64,000 bases of DNA from positions 12,885,043 to 12,949,042 of the forward strand of contig NC_092122.1 in the NCBI RefSeq assembly GCF_045679555.1, read 5' to 3'. This DNA is from Salvelinus alpinus (taxonomy: Eukaryota > Chordata > Actinopteri > Salmoniformes > Salmonidae). Below, in pieces: positions 1 to 23,160 of this stretch. Made by a program: the position numbers and the translations under genes. Every line of letters begins with the position of its first letter. The first letter of the stretch is position 1. The notes beneath the pieces are model-generated. The model was not told where the DNA came from and did not search any database. It saw nothing but the letters and a program-made list of their open reading frames with translations.

Positions 1-10575
<10,575 letters not shown>

Positions 10576-10576
10576 C

Positions 10577-11109
10577 CTGCGAGAGAAAAACAGAGGGTGA
10601 AGAGAGATACACGGCTACACTTAGTTTGTTTTAACAATGGTTATACACTTATACACAAGCATCTCATTGTCTACTTCAGCATCTCGCACGTTAGGCATTT
10701 AGGTCATCCAAAACATGGCCGTTGCATCTCAGTGGTCTTAAGAGACTTCCTCTCTCCACATAGCTATTATTCATCAACGTTGATCTGTAACAACTGGACA
10801 GGTGAAAGAAAATCATCCCGTTGGTTTCTGCCATATTACTTTCACCAATCGTGTTAATTTGGATCAGTGCGAAAAAACAAAGACATTTGACTATTGAGGT
10901 CCCGTGGTTCACATTCATTCTGCTCCTGCCTTTTCAAGTCCACTTCCAAGAAAGGCACAACAAGCGTCCATCTAGTAGTGTCTTCTCCAGTGTTGTAGGA
11001 GATGTGCTTTAAATTGCATCTCAGGCCAACCTCTGCAACCGGAAGCCTACACACTAGCCAACTACTCATCTCTACCTTCTCCTTCATTATCTCCCTCTCT
11101 ATCTTTTTC
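10577..11109. other. Intron 5' of the TAFA2 start exon, nothing recognised
   Basis: Short open frames here overlap on both strands without family resemblance. No repeat recognised. Confidence 0.5.
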
Positions 11110-11430
11110 TGCCCATCCCCTCATCCCCAGTATCTCTATTCTCTACTTGTACATCATCATCTGCACATCTGTCATTCCAGTGTTAATGCTAAATTGGAAT
11201 TATTTCGCCTCCATGGCCTATTTATTGCCTTACCTCCCTACTCCTCTACATTTGCACACACTGTACATACATTTTTCTATTGTGTTGACTGTACATTTGT
11301 TTATGTGTAACTCTGTGTTGTTGTTGTTTTGTCGCACTGCTTTGCTTTATCTTGGCCAGGTTGCAGTTGTAAATGAGAACTTGTTCTCAACTGGCCTACC
11401 TGGTAAAATAAAGGTGAATTATATATATAT
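11110..11430 (+). mobile_element. 3' tail of a salmonid non-LTR (LINE-type) retrotransposon
   Basis: Contains GTAACTCTGTGTTGTTGTTG, TTTGCTTTATCTTGGCCAGG and CTGGCCTACCTGGTAAAATA, followed by AAAGGTGAA and a TA run. I recognise this as a very common salmonid 3' untranslated tail. No coding part is attached, as in 5'-truncated insertions. The open frames across it are not genes. Confidence 0.7.
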
Positions 11431-14400
11431 ATTTTTAAATCTCCAGTTTCATTCACTTGCTTTAGCTCTGTCTCTACCACATTTCCTAATTACCTCTCTC
11501 TCTATGACAGGAGCCAAAGGGCCACTCAGAGCAGGTGAGGCCCTTTACCACCCCCACACAGGCCCTCACCATGTCAGCAGGGCAGAGGCCTTGACAGGCC
11601 CGTGGGCTGTGGCTCCACACAGGGATGAGACGAGAGAGGAGCCTGGGTTCTTCAACTCAGAATGAATCCATTCCTTCTGCCTTACCCTGGGCCTTGCACT
11701 CTTTTCTCCCTAATGAAGTGTGGTTGAGATGGGGCCGGAATACATAAACCATTTGGCATTGCTTGCTATCCTTGACAGGAAATGATCAAATTTCAAAACA
11801 CAAGTGGTGCAGTAATTACTGGAAGAGGCGAGGTATCAGATGCCATGAGGCAGAGACAGTGACATGCTTCGTTTACACCTTTTCTTTCACCATCCCCTGT
11901 CTTTCTCCACCTCGATCATTGACATATAGATTGCGTATCTCTCACAGGGATTATCAGATTATTCATGTAGTTCATTTCATTTTTGCAATCATGAAACGGG
12001 AGTCGGCCTTTGAGTGCGGAAATAGTGATTAAAAGATGTCCGATCGATAAAACAGATACAAGACTGACCATTCTAATATAGCACTGAGCTGCCATGGTGG
12101 CCTTGCACAAGATTCCATTTTTCAATACAAGATTTGTAAAATGTACTGTTCATTCCACGTCTCCCATAATAAGTGGATGTTACTATGACGCTGCATAGCT
12201 GTGCCAGTATCACACACAGTCAGCCATACACAGTACAAACAATCACATTATTAGCCTCTTTCTAGTCAACAACCCAATTTTCACCTTCTTCACTGAATGT
12301 TAAAAATTATTGTGGGATCAGTGAAAGTGTTGATTTAGCAAACTATTCATCTCCTTCCTAAGTTTTCGCTCCTCCTTGAACACTCACATAGACCATTACC
12401 TCACATGAGGGCTGTCTCTGAGAAAGCACAAGTCTGAAGTAAAGAACCATTTTGTGCATTGTTAGTATTCTTGCAAAGCCTTTTCATTTCATGGGAAACT
12501 ATGAAAGTAAGGGTGCAGATTAAAAAAAAATATTGTGCGCTGGGCTTCAAGCAGCGGGATTTGAGTTACCTAAATATTCCACTGTGTGAAATTACTATTT
12601 TTAATTGTACTGTAGTTTTAGACAGAAAGGAGGAGACTCACACTTATTTTCTAGTTAAGATAGTGTCAAAGTGCAAGCGTCAAGTTCTAATTTGTGTGTT
12701 TTATTCAAATACAACTTCATATTTAATGCATGGATTTTTGTCACAGAATAGACCCAGAGGAAATATGCATAATGTATGCCGCTGATTGCTGCAGGCACAA
12801 AACACGAATATCACACAAAAGTTTAGAGGAGAGCAAAAACAAACCAAACAGTAATAAACCACAGAGAAATGTACTGTATAATTAAAATATGGTTTGTGAG
12901 GATGAGTTTCTTCTTTTGCCTCTACTATATGGATGTGTGCTGATATTAACGATACAATACCTCTATTAAAATTGTTCATTTGAAGAGCATAGTATTGTTC
13001 ACTTGTGCCACCTCAGTGGTTTCCCTTAATTGAAATCTGTGTTCAAATTCATCTGGAATGGGACTTTTCTCCCTTTATATCTCTGTTGCAGTAAGGTCTG
13101 TTGTTTGATGTATGGCCTATGGAGTATAGATTTGATTTTCTTTCAAGAGTACAAAGTGCATTAGTTTAAAACTGAATGGAGCAAGAAATATTTTTCCTTT
13201 CCTGTGAACTCTGTTCGTATGCCCCTTCCTATTCTATTAACTTCTTCTCTCTCTGAAACAAATTGAATAGTTACAGACCAATGAGCAGGCTTTCAAAAGA
13301 CTCAACTTGACCTTGCAGAGTGGAGCGGTTGCATTGGCTATGGAAGGACCACTTCACAAAGAGTTTTCCCACCCAGAAGAAATGTGCATGCACAGCTGAT
13401 CTATATGCAAAATTAGCTGAAGTGAATGCAATGAAAAATAAGGGAATTGACTGTAGTATTTTGATTTCATTAAATGATGATATAAAGGTATAAACAACTA
13501 TATTATGTTGCATTAATAAATGTAAATACACATTATTACCTTTTAATGTAATAATATCTATATTTAGCAGGTTTTCATAAAGTCAGGTATTGAATGTTAA
13601 ATGCTGTAACTGTTTAATGACCAGCAATTACACTTGTCTTCATTGAGCACCAACAATTACCAATGCAAATATGACATAATTATGTAATTATGCTGTTTTT
13701 GCACATATTCATGTTAATCACTATATTCTACATAAATATATGAAACTGTGTCATAATGCATGGTTTTGATATGAGAACATTGTCACTGGTAGCAGTGAAC
13801 TGAGTATTTGCCTCATAACTGCTTGAACACCAAATACTCTGGAGTACAATTATTGGCTAGACTGAATAGTATTACTAAATAGGCCAACTGTGATTGGATG
13901 AAGACCATGTGATTCATTCCAATCCACAAGCTATGATGGACTGCTTACGAGGCTGGTCCTCACTGTGGTTCCAACAGGTCATTAGGTCAGCATGTGGTTA
14001 TGGTCAGCCTTCCACTGAAAGTTAGCCTATTCCCCAAAATCATTACTAGATTCTGCCGAGCTCCTTGGCTGATCTGTGGAGAGTAAGGTCGTGTTCACAG
14101 ACTTTGATAAGTTCCCCCTGTGCCGTTGTGGTGAGGAGAAGGGCGTAGGTCAGCCTTCCTCATGGACAGACAATGATGGATTCTGACCTGAGGTAAAAGC
14201 GAGATGCTGGCACTCTACAGACAGGGCAACATACCAAGATCTCTTTCAACCCAGAGTGAGTGTTTGCATCAGTAAGTGTATTCAGGCTGATACAAGAACA
14301 AAGGCGGGCGATGGAGTGTTCTCACAGCCAACGGGTCAAGCTGCTGCAAGTTTTATATTGTCAGGGATGGATAGCATAACTAGGTTACTTTTTAAGACAC

Positions 14401-14711
14401 TTGAGATTCAATAATTTAAGAGTGGGGCTGAAATCTAAGACCATGTTTGCCAAGGGGAACAGATAGTGGAAAAGCTGTATTCCCTTGTGAAGACAGACTG
14501 TATCAACGGGATACATGTCAAATCATTCTGTCCCATTTGTTAAACCTAAAAATATTTTGCCGCGTAACACATGTCACTCATATCCCAGCCTAGAAGGACC
14601 AATCTATAATAGTTTTCATAATGTGGACAAAAGACTCCGTCGACCTTGGCCTACATACATACTGTAAAGAGGAAAGAACTCAGGAAGGGAAGACATTTAT
14701 TTATCAAGACT
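11431..14711. other. Repeat-poor non-coding stretch
   Basis: AT-rich DNA with no gene or transposon recognised. The low repeat load compared with neighbours makes it a reasonable place to look for conserved non-coding elements. Confidence 0.45.
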
Positions 14712-14938
14712 TACAGACGTAGGATCTTAATTTGAGCCAGTTTGCTACAGCAGGAAAATAATCCTGCAACAACAGGAAATGTGAATTATTATGTGGATTA
14801 TAATTAACAGACATTTTTGTGGGGCTTGAAACATTTCAAAGTAGAAATTACAAACTTCAGACGTCTTTGTATACCTTTCCTGTAATCCAGGACAGTTCCC
14901 CTGCAACAGGGAGATCAAATTAAGATCCTACAACTGTA
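14712..14938. mobile_element. MITE with ~24-bp inverted repeats (TACAG...GTAGGATCTTAATTTGA type)
   Basis: Left end TACAGACGTAGGATCTTAAT and right end TTAAGATCCTACAACTGTA are near-exact inverted repeats bounded by TA, as expected of a Tc1/mariner-mobilised MITE. Length 227 bp, no coding capacity. I recognise it as a dispersed salmonid repeat. Confidence 0.85.
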
Positions 14939-17531
14939 TTTACATAGTGGGAAAAAATAAGGGCCCTATTATCAAAGACAGAGGCCATACAGGAGAGGAG
15001 ACTGATGGTACTGTAATGGTGGAGCCATTATAGTAAGTAAGATCTGCTGAAGTTGCAAAGCTATTACACAGTTAAGCCACGCATGATGAGAGCTGTTCCT
15101 ACGCCACTGTACTGTGCAAACCTCTTTGAGATGACACACAGTAGCCTACAGTGCGATTTGTGAGGCCATAACAACAAAGAGCCCTGACACATTCGGCGAA
15201 CAAACATAGGCTTTTATTCCTATAGACATGGCCCAACATATGATAAAAGCCTCAGCGTAATAAAGTGAGGGAGAGGGTGGCGTGGGAGACAGACAAAGCT
15301 GTGGATGGAGAGATTGGCAGGCAAGCGAGTGAAATCGTTAAACTGCAAAAACCTGGACTTTCCACTCTCTGGAGCTGGATTTGATACAGGGATTATCTCG
15401 CTCTAGTCTCTCTCTCTCTCTCTCTCACCCCCCCTCTCTTTTCTTCGACCGTGACAGCGACTGTCACCTCGGACAGCTGCAGTGGGCCGATTGCACGGTC
15501 ACAGAACAAGCATCTCTGCTACACAGATGTTCTCCACTGACGGTATGAAGCGAAAGCTTTTCCCCCTCTGCCACACCAAACACTTTTGATTAACCTTCAG
15601 ATCCTGCTTTAATGTGAATGTAAACGAGACGTGACACCAGTCATAACAGTCTGTGATTTTTAGGTCGAAACTATCAACAAAACCAAACCCTGTCACAAAA
15701 TATTATCTGGTTCAATGTCTATCTTGAACTAACCGGGTCACACTGGCTAATGGCAATTGCGATGCATGTCCAGCAGAGATGAAAAACACAAACAACATGT
15801 CGAAGCCTCCCAATATACTGTAAGTAACTGACATGAAAATGCAGGGACCCCTAAATGCATGATCTGACTTCAGTTTGAACCCTTTCAAAAAGTTTTCACT
15901 TTCAAAGTGTTCACCCGTTACCCGACACCAACGCTGAGTGCCCTTTCCGAACCGTCATAATGACCTTCCGTAATGACACTCGGAGATGTGAAGCCATTTG
16001 AGAGGGCAAGCTCATAAACGTAGCAGGCTGCAACATTCAACCCCGTCCATCTCAGACAGGCGTACGGGGGCCAGTGTGATATTTCAATCCATTTCCCATC
16101 AAGTTCACTCTGGCACTATTACCAATCAGGAGAAACCAGTGCATTCACACCAATGGATTGGATGGCTGCCTCTCTCACTCTCCTTTTCCCACTTCCTCCT
16201 CTTATGAGTTATGAGGTCATAGTACAATGGTCTATTTTGGAATGGGCGGTAAATTGCTCTCATAGCCGAGGCTTTATGAATTATGAATGAATGTGGTCTA
16301 AACATTTTAGTAGTAAGGCATTGCATATCTTTTGAGTGTTTACTTTAATGAAGGGTAGTACAGGAAGTAGTCATACAGGATGGGCTCCTTAACTGCTACC
16401 CAATAATGACTTCCACATGAAAAGATTGATCAGAGAGAGATGAATATAGGGGGGAACTATGAAATAATGTCTTTGAGTTCTGCCGTTTACATTCAATAGT
16501 TATGCCCTTTTGTTCGCTTTATTAAGTTTGTCTTCTTGATTGATGCAACTGAATTAACTGTAAAGAACCCAGCAAGAGCTATTTTTCTTTAATGCATATT
16601 GTTCTTGTCTAACTTGATAACAATGGTAATATTACTTACTTTTTTTCCTCACCCATCTACACACAATACCACATAATGACAAAGGGAAAACATGTTTTTA
16701 GAAACATTTGTATGTGTAGCTGTGTGTGTAGTTGGAGGTGACACTTATTGTTCTCATGAGTTTCAGTTTAGGCCTACCTCCTCGAGGCATTTCTCATGTG
16801 CACAGCTGATATTGATGATGAAGTGGTGATTATTGTTGTGGGTGACCGTTGTCGCATCCTCAGAGGAAGTGTGTATCATCTGCCTGTACTAGTAATGACC
16901 TGTTGAGTTTTGTGTTATTTATATGCAGCATTCGCACTGCCACCCAGGCTGGCGCTGTCTGCGCAAACAGACATGTTAGAATACAATCAAATTGTGGAGA
17001 TAGATTATCACGCCAGATAGTCACTTCCTGTGCAATTCAGACACTGGTCTCCACCAGTCTCAAAGAGTTAGATCCTTGAAATATTTGTGTCCTTTTATCT
17101 AGCCACATATCACCACTGTCTTCAGTGTCTGTCATAAAATCTATTGGTTTGATTTGGCATTTTTCTCATCTTTATATTATCCTTTATGTTTAATCATATT
17201 GCTTTATTATGCTTTTGTCATTGATTTATGGTAAGGCCTTTGGGCTGCACCGCTGTATGAATTACACTATTACAACAACATGTATCATGAATGTCAATAG
17301 ATGAGGGTATAATGTGGGATGTCTTCCCTAAGTGTATGCAGCATATTTCCTCTCTCTTTACCATTCTCTCTTCAGAAGTGCAACACTCTTTATGACTATT
17401 GACATGCTTTGGCAGCCGTTTGAAATATTCATGTGCAATATTTTTTAAAGCAATGTTTCCATCCCCTTACAACCTAACCCCAGAAGACGATGCTACAGAA
17501 AGAAAGCAGTGTATTGGGTAGGGAACATAGG
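14939..17531. other. Non-coding stretch with a short Tc1 fragment
   Basis: Holds a (TC)n run at about 15409-15428 and, at about 16655-16710, a Tc1 end fragment (ATCTACACACAATACC, ATAATGACAAAGGGAAAACA). No exon supported. Confidence 0.5.
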
Positions 17532-17632
17532 TTACGTCCCAAATGGCACCCTATCCCCTATAGGCCTATATTACATAGGGCTCTTGTCAAAAGTAGTGCA
17601 CTATGTAGGGACTAGGGTGCCATTTGGCACGC
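17532..17632. repeat. Short palindromic salmonid repeat
   Basis: GGTTACGTCCCAAATGGCAC at the left and GGGTGCCATTTGGCACGCAA at the right form inverted arms around a CTCTTGTCAAAAGTAGTGCA core. The whole ~100 bases can fold back. Confidence 0.75.
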
Positions 17633-18744
17633 AACCATTGAGAAATGGCACCACATTATGCCTTAGTGCTGCAGGGTGAATAGGTCCTAGCTGTTTAGTA
17701 GGGAGCAAATGACTTCAAAGATCTGGCACTTGACAACATGTCGAAAACGGAGAGCCACTTGAATTATCCAATCATGGTGAATGATGCAGATTGTTACGGA
17801 AGGTGTGTGTGCGGGAGTGTACACGTGGGCATGCCTGTAGTGTGTGAGGCCGTTGGTGTGTATATATGTGTGTGTTCGTGTGTGAATGCGTGTATGTAGG
17901 CTGTGTGTACACATGCTGTGTGCTAGCATTAGACACTGTCATTTATCCTTGTATAGAACCACCTAGGCTTCCGAGTGTTTTTCCCCAGTATTTGCTTGAG
18001 GTGCAGTAGCAACATATAAAACAAACCGAGGGTGCCAAGTGGTCTGACCTTTTAAAGGTAGGCCGCTTTTCACAAACACTTAACCACCGTATGGGAATCA
18101 ACGCAGCCCAACAGAATCACCACAAGACAGGGGTTACATTGATTATTCTTAGAACAAAAGACAATTAAATGTTACTTATTATCTGCAATTACAAGATGGG
18201 GCTCATAAAGGACACAGGAAAGAGTACCGTTCCTGATCCACCACCATTGTTGTGTAGAATCCACGTCGGTGATGCAACTAGGACGGTAATTTGGTACAAA
18301 TTAGAGATCTGAACACCCCTCTTGTTCAAGTGCCCAGCAGGCAATGACTGTTTTCAATCATGACATCATTACAACCAAAAACTGTCATTATGACATCATT
18401 GCAACCAGGAAAAACGTCACATCCAACTTTGCCCACTAGGGAAAGTGACCTTCAATCGAGACACTTGGGAGAGCTGGTGGGTACACAGATGCTGAGGCAC
18501 ATTCACACCTGTAGCAGTAATATGGTTTAAACAAGCCTCATATTACACGTCATTTAAGGAGCTGTTGATGCGGTCGTACAGGAGAGCTGAGAACTAATTT
18601 AGTTCCAGACACCTCAGGATGACATGTTAATGCACTGACTTTGTTTATATGTCACAGTAGAGTTGTGTTCATGGGCTTGGCTGTTTAACAACCCTCCAAA
18701 CCGTTGTTACCTCAGACTCCATCTGGTGTGACTAAAACGACATT
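17633..18744. other. Non-coding stretch with GT-rich tract
   Basis: 17800-17930 is an imperfect GT/TG-rich tract. The rest shows nothing recognisable. Confidence 0.5.
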
Positions 18745-18950
18745 CCCTTTAAAAGGTCCAGTACAGCCGTTTTTTATCTCAATATCAAATAATTTCTGGG
18801 TAATAATTAAGAATCTTACTGTGATTATTTTCAATTAAAATTGTTAAAAAGAAATACAAATTGCTTAGCAAAGAGCAGTTTCTCAAGCCAGAATTTTGCT
18901 AGGACTGTCTGGGAGTAGTCTGAGTGGGGAGGGGAAAAACTGAAAACTAA

Positions 18951-20407
18951 ACTCAGCAAAAAAAGAAACGTCAACTGCGTTATTTTCAGCAAACTTCACA
19001 TGTGTAAATATTTGTATGAAAATAACATGATTAAACAACTGAGACAAATTGAACAAGTTCCACAGACATGTGACTAACAGAAATGGAACAATGTGTCCCT
19101 GAACAAATGGGGGGGGGGGGGTCAAATCAAAAGTAATAGTCAGTATCTGATGTGGCCACCAGCTCCATTATGTACTGCAGTGCATCTCCTCCTCATGGAC
19201 TGCACCAGATTTGCCAGTTCTTGCTGTGAGATGCTACCCCACTCTTCCACCAAGGCACCTGCAAGTTCCCGGACATTTCTGGGGGTAATACCCCTAGCCC
19301 TCACCCTCTGATCCAACAGGTCCCAGATGTGCTCAATGAGATTGAGATCCGGGCTCTTCGCTGGCCATGGCAGAACACTGACATTCCTGTCTTGCAGGAA
19401 ATCACGCACAGAACGAGCAGTATGGATGGTGGCATTGTCATGCTGGAGGGTCATGTTTAGGATGAGCCTGCAGGAAGGGTACCACATGAGGGAGGAGGAT
19501 GTCTTCCCTGTAACGCACAGCGTTGAGATTGCCTGCAATGACAACAAGCTAAGTCCGATGATGCTGTGACACATCGCCCCAGACCATGACGGACCCTCCA
19601 CCTCCAAATCGATCCCGCTCCAGAGTACAGTCCTCGGTGTAACGCTCATTCCATCGACGATAAACGGAAATCCGAACATCACCCTTGGTGAGACAAAACC
19701 GCGACTCGTCAGTGAAGAGCACTTTTTGCCAGTCCTGTCTGGTCCAACAACGGTGGGTTTGTGCCCATAGGCAACGTTGTTGCCGGTGATGTCTGGTGAG
19801 GACCTGCCTTACAACAGGCCCACAAGCCCTCAGTCCAGCCTCTCTCAGCCTATCGCGGACAGTCTGAGCACTGATGGAGGGATTGTTGTTGTAACTGGTG
19901 TAACTCGGGCAATTGTTGTTGCCATCCTGTACCTGTCCCACAGGTGTGATGTTCTGATCCTGTGCAGGTGTTGTTACACGTGGTCTGCCACTGCGAGGAC
20001 GATCAGCTGTCTGTCCTGTCTCAGGCGTCTCACAGTAAGGACATTGCAATTTATTGCCCTGGCCACATCTGCAGTCCTCATGCCTCCTTGCAGCATGCCT
20101 AAGGCACGTTCACGCAGATGAGCAGGGACCCTGGGCATCTTTCTTTTGGTGTTTTTCAAAGTCAGTAGAAAGGCCTCTTTAGTGTCCTAAGTTTTCATAA
20201 CTGTGACCTTAATTGCCTACTGTCTGTAAGCTGTTAGTGTCTTAACGACCGTTCCACAGGTGCATGTTCATTAATTGTTTATGGTTCATTGAACAAGCAT
20301 GGGAAACAGTCTTTAAACCCTTTACAATAAAGATCTGTGAAGTTATTTGGACAGTGTCCTGAAAGACAGGGTCCTGAAAAAGGGACATTTCTTTTTTTGC
20401 TGAGTTT
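18951..20407 (-). mobile_element. Tc1-like element, near full length, disabled
   Basis: Inverted ends TAAACTCAGCAAAAAAAGAA and TTCTTTTTTTGCTGAGTTTA bound 1457 bp with TA at both edges. It encodes a broken minus-strand transposase (separate entry). It belongs to the same family as 53432-54862. Confidence 0.92.
19140..20138 (-). pseudogene. Tc1-like transposase, frameshifted
   Basis: From ATG at 20138 (MPRVPAHLRERALGMLQGGM) the frame shifts near 20000 and again near 19600. The pieces cover the paired helix-turn-helix region, an RSGRPRV linker, and all three catalytic acids: FTDESRF, LQHDNAT and NLIEHIWD. The C-terminus (ANLVQSMRRRCTAV...RY) is intact to the stop at 19140. Tc1 transposases of ~340 residues cut and paste at TA; this copy cannot make one without repair. 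Catalytic residues survive, so the decay is by indels. Confidence 0.88.
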
Positions 20408-22239
20408 AGCTCTTATTGACAGAATGGGTTGGAACACTCTTTCTTATTGGTCTATTAACTAATTTGATGACAGCAGGCAGGCAGACAGAAATTTCAGCCA
20501 CTCTTTCCAAACAGCTATTACACTAAAAAGGTCCTTAATCATAATTTTCACAATCTCACAGCATTATTTCAACCTCATTGTGTGGAAATATATATAAAAC
20601 ACAGGATAATCACATTTTTGACTGCACTGGGCCTTTAAAGTGAAGATATTGTACCGGTAAATAACGACAAAATGTATCCCCCCGGGGGGGGGCCGCATCC
20701 CGCATTCAAAGTCACAGGCTCAATTTTCTTAGCCTAACTTGGTGTGATCGGAAACCAAAAATTCCTACCTCGGATTAACGGAAGCCAATAAGCGAGAGGA
20801 AACATGAATAGAGTGTCTAAGCCGTGCTCGGGCGCGCTGAGCTCCTCTTTGATGAGAAAGAGAAGGTGAAAAGTGAGGAGTCAGAGCGAGGGAGCGCTCT
20901 ATTTTTAGGAGGCTTGATAAAACTTCATTTCTGTACCAAGGATAGGCGAGAAGTGACAGGTGATTATTTAATGCCTTTAATTAGCCACAGAGACTGACTT
21001 CTACCTGTTAGCCAATTATCGTCTGAGCACTCTGCACCCGACTCTTAATAACTTTGTAACTGAAGCTGTAATATATCACTTCCTAGAAAACATGGAAATT
21101 AATATGTTGCTTTATTGTGCAGTAAACCGTAGCTAGGGTTGGGAAATTGATGCACAGCATATAATGGGTAGTACTGTATGTTGTTTGGTACTGAAGTTTT
21201 CATTTCAAGATGTAAGAATTTCTAAGACAATGGTGGGGCTTTATTATGCTATCTGTACCAACTACCTTGGTGATGGATTAACCTTATAAAAAAAAGGTGT
21301 TGTAAAGCACCCTGCCTGCCACATTGTCAAGCTGTCGAAGAACCGTTAGGTGTGATTTTATAGTACCTCAGTTGGAATAGAAACACCTTGCAGCAAATGT
21401 CATCATATCATTATCATTCATCAAGATCATGTGCATAATCAAGCCGGTGATTAGCCTGACATGATTCTATAGAAGAGTTGCTGTCTCCATCTGAGGTTAT
21501 ATACAGTAGCGTAATTGTAACTGTAGCTATTGGAGATGCTATTCAAAAGAGTGACTGGAGATTTCTGTTCTGCTGTCCTTGCCTGCCTGCAAGTGGAGAG
21601 ACCTTGTGGAGCAATGTTTCAAAGCCTCCTTCTTTCCCCAATAGAAGCCGGGGCACCATTTGTTCAGAGGTTAAGTTAAGACTGATAGGGGAGAGAGAGC
21701 CAAGGTGAGCAGCCCTTCCCCAGTGTGTGTGTGTGTGTGTGTTTTCTGTGTGTGTTTGTGTGTAAACTCAAGCCCATCTACCATAAGAATGGCTGACAAA
21801 TTCAGCCAATGTCACCCTTAATGCTTTTCTGTTCATTCCCTCACACATGTGCGTGTGTGCATGTGAGTGTGTGTGACCCTGACAGCTAATCAAACCCAGG
21901 CTTCAAAACCTTTCTTCAGTGATAATTTGTAGGTCAGTGCCATTGACCATTCCGAATGCACAGCCTATGACAAGCTTTGCCAGAATAGGCCAAGAATCAA
22001 CAACACCTCATTCTCTTTCTCTTACTTGTGTCAACCTCCCTCACATGTCAGCACAGCTACATAGGCATAGGGGTGGAGTGGGTGGCAGGGGCCAACCAGG
22101 CATTGATTTAGATTAGCGAGGCAGGCACCTCGAAGTCCAGAAGGGAATCAGGGTGTGTTCAAATGGAACAAGCAGGCCTTATTTTATTGGGGGGGTCTAT
22201 TTAATTACACAGAGAGCGATTGAGCAGATTAAAATGAAA

Positions 22240-22452
22240 TGGTACACTTTTTTCTTCCTTCTCCTCTCCCCCCTCCCTCCGTCTCCTCTCCCTCTCCCCC
22301 TCCCTCCGTCACCTCTCTCCCCTCCCTCCCCCTCCTCTCTCCCCCCTCCATTTCACCTCTCTCCCCCCTCCATATCGCCTCTCTCCCTCTCCTCTCACTC
22401 TACCCCCTCCCTCACCCTCCTCTCCCCCTTCCCTCCCTCTTTCTTCCATTTA
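22240..22452. repeat. Polypyrimidine (C/T) low-complexity tract
   Basis: About 210 bases almost wholly C and T on the plus strand, built of CTCTCCC/CCCTCC words. It produces spurious Pro/Ser/Leu-rich open frames in two plus frames. Confidence 0.9.
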
Positions 22453-23063
22453 CATCCAGGAACAACGAAGCAGAAGTTATTTGAGCTCGTGCTCTCGCAG
22501 GGGTTATAATCCGGCCTAAGTGACAGGCTAATTTGTGGTATAAGATTACTTTCATCAGCGCGTTTCGTTGGGGCCTCTTTGAACGCAAAGGGGCATAAAC
22601 GGCTGCTCTGCTTGGATGGCCACAGTGACTAGTGTGCTGTTCATGATGGCTGTCAAGGGGGCTATCACAACACTGTGGTGGCTCAGAGGAGTCACACACA
22701 CCTGCCCATCGCCTTGTTCCAACGCCTTGATGACTCACTTTAAAAAATGTATACATGGATTCTACACAGATGATGTGGCACATTATAATTTTGTCCTTTT
22801 AGCATGTCTGACATTGCATTGCAGTACTATGCAAGTGGCTCCCACCAGTTATGTTAGACATTGACAGAAGACTCTTACAGAGCTTGAGTGTAACATTTAG
22901 GGATCATTAAGTAGACCACTTGGATAAGCATCCATTCACAGTCTACATCAGCTGTCTAAAATCTTTATGAAAATGGTCCAGAAATGAAAAATGACCTGCT
23001 TAGCTAGTCATCTCAAATGAGGATCCACCAGAACAAGGTGTCACTCATTACCAAACTATAGGA

Positions 23064-23160
23064 GACCACACACACACAAACAGAAAGAGAGAGAGAGAGA
23101 GCGAGCGACAGAGACAGAGACAGAGAGACAGACACACACAGAGAGACAGAGAGAAGCAAA
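23064..23160. repeat. CA/GA microsatellite
   Basis: CACACACACA runs into a long AGAGAGAG / GACAGA tract. Confidence 0.9.

Larger units (their letters stand above)
18745..20637. mobile_element. MITE (TTTAAAGG...type) split by a Tc1 insertion
   Basis: 18745-18950 and 20408-20637 are the two halves of one element, with ends CCCTTTAAAAGGTCCAGTAC and GACTGCACTGGGCCTTTAAA. The halves join across the Tc1 at a TA (GAAAAC-TA / TA-GCTCTTATT). A shorter, inverted relative lies at 45008-45248. Confidence 0.75.

Noticed and set aside
22153..22509. Plus-strand Pro/Ser/Leu-rich open frames of 118 and 81 codons
   Set aside because: They are translations of a C/T microsatellite; no start context, domain or splice logic.
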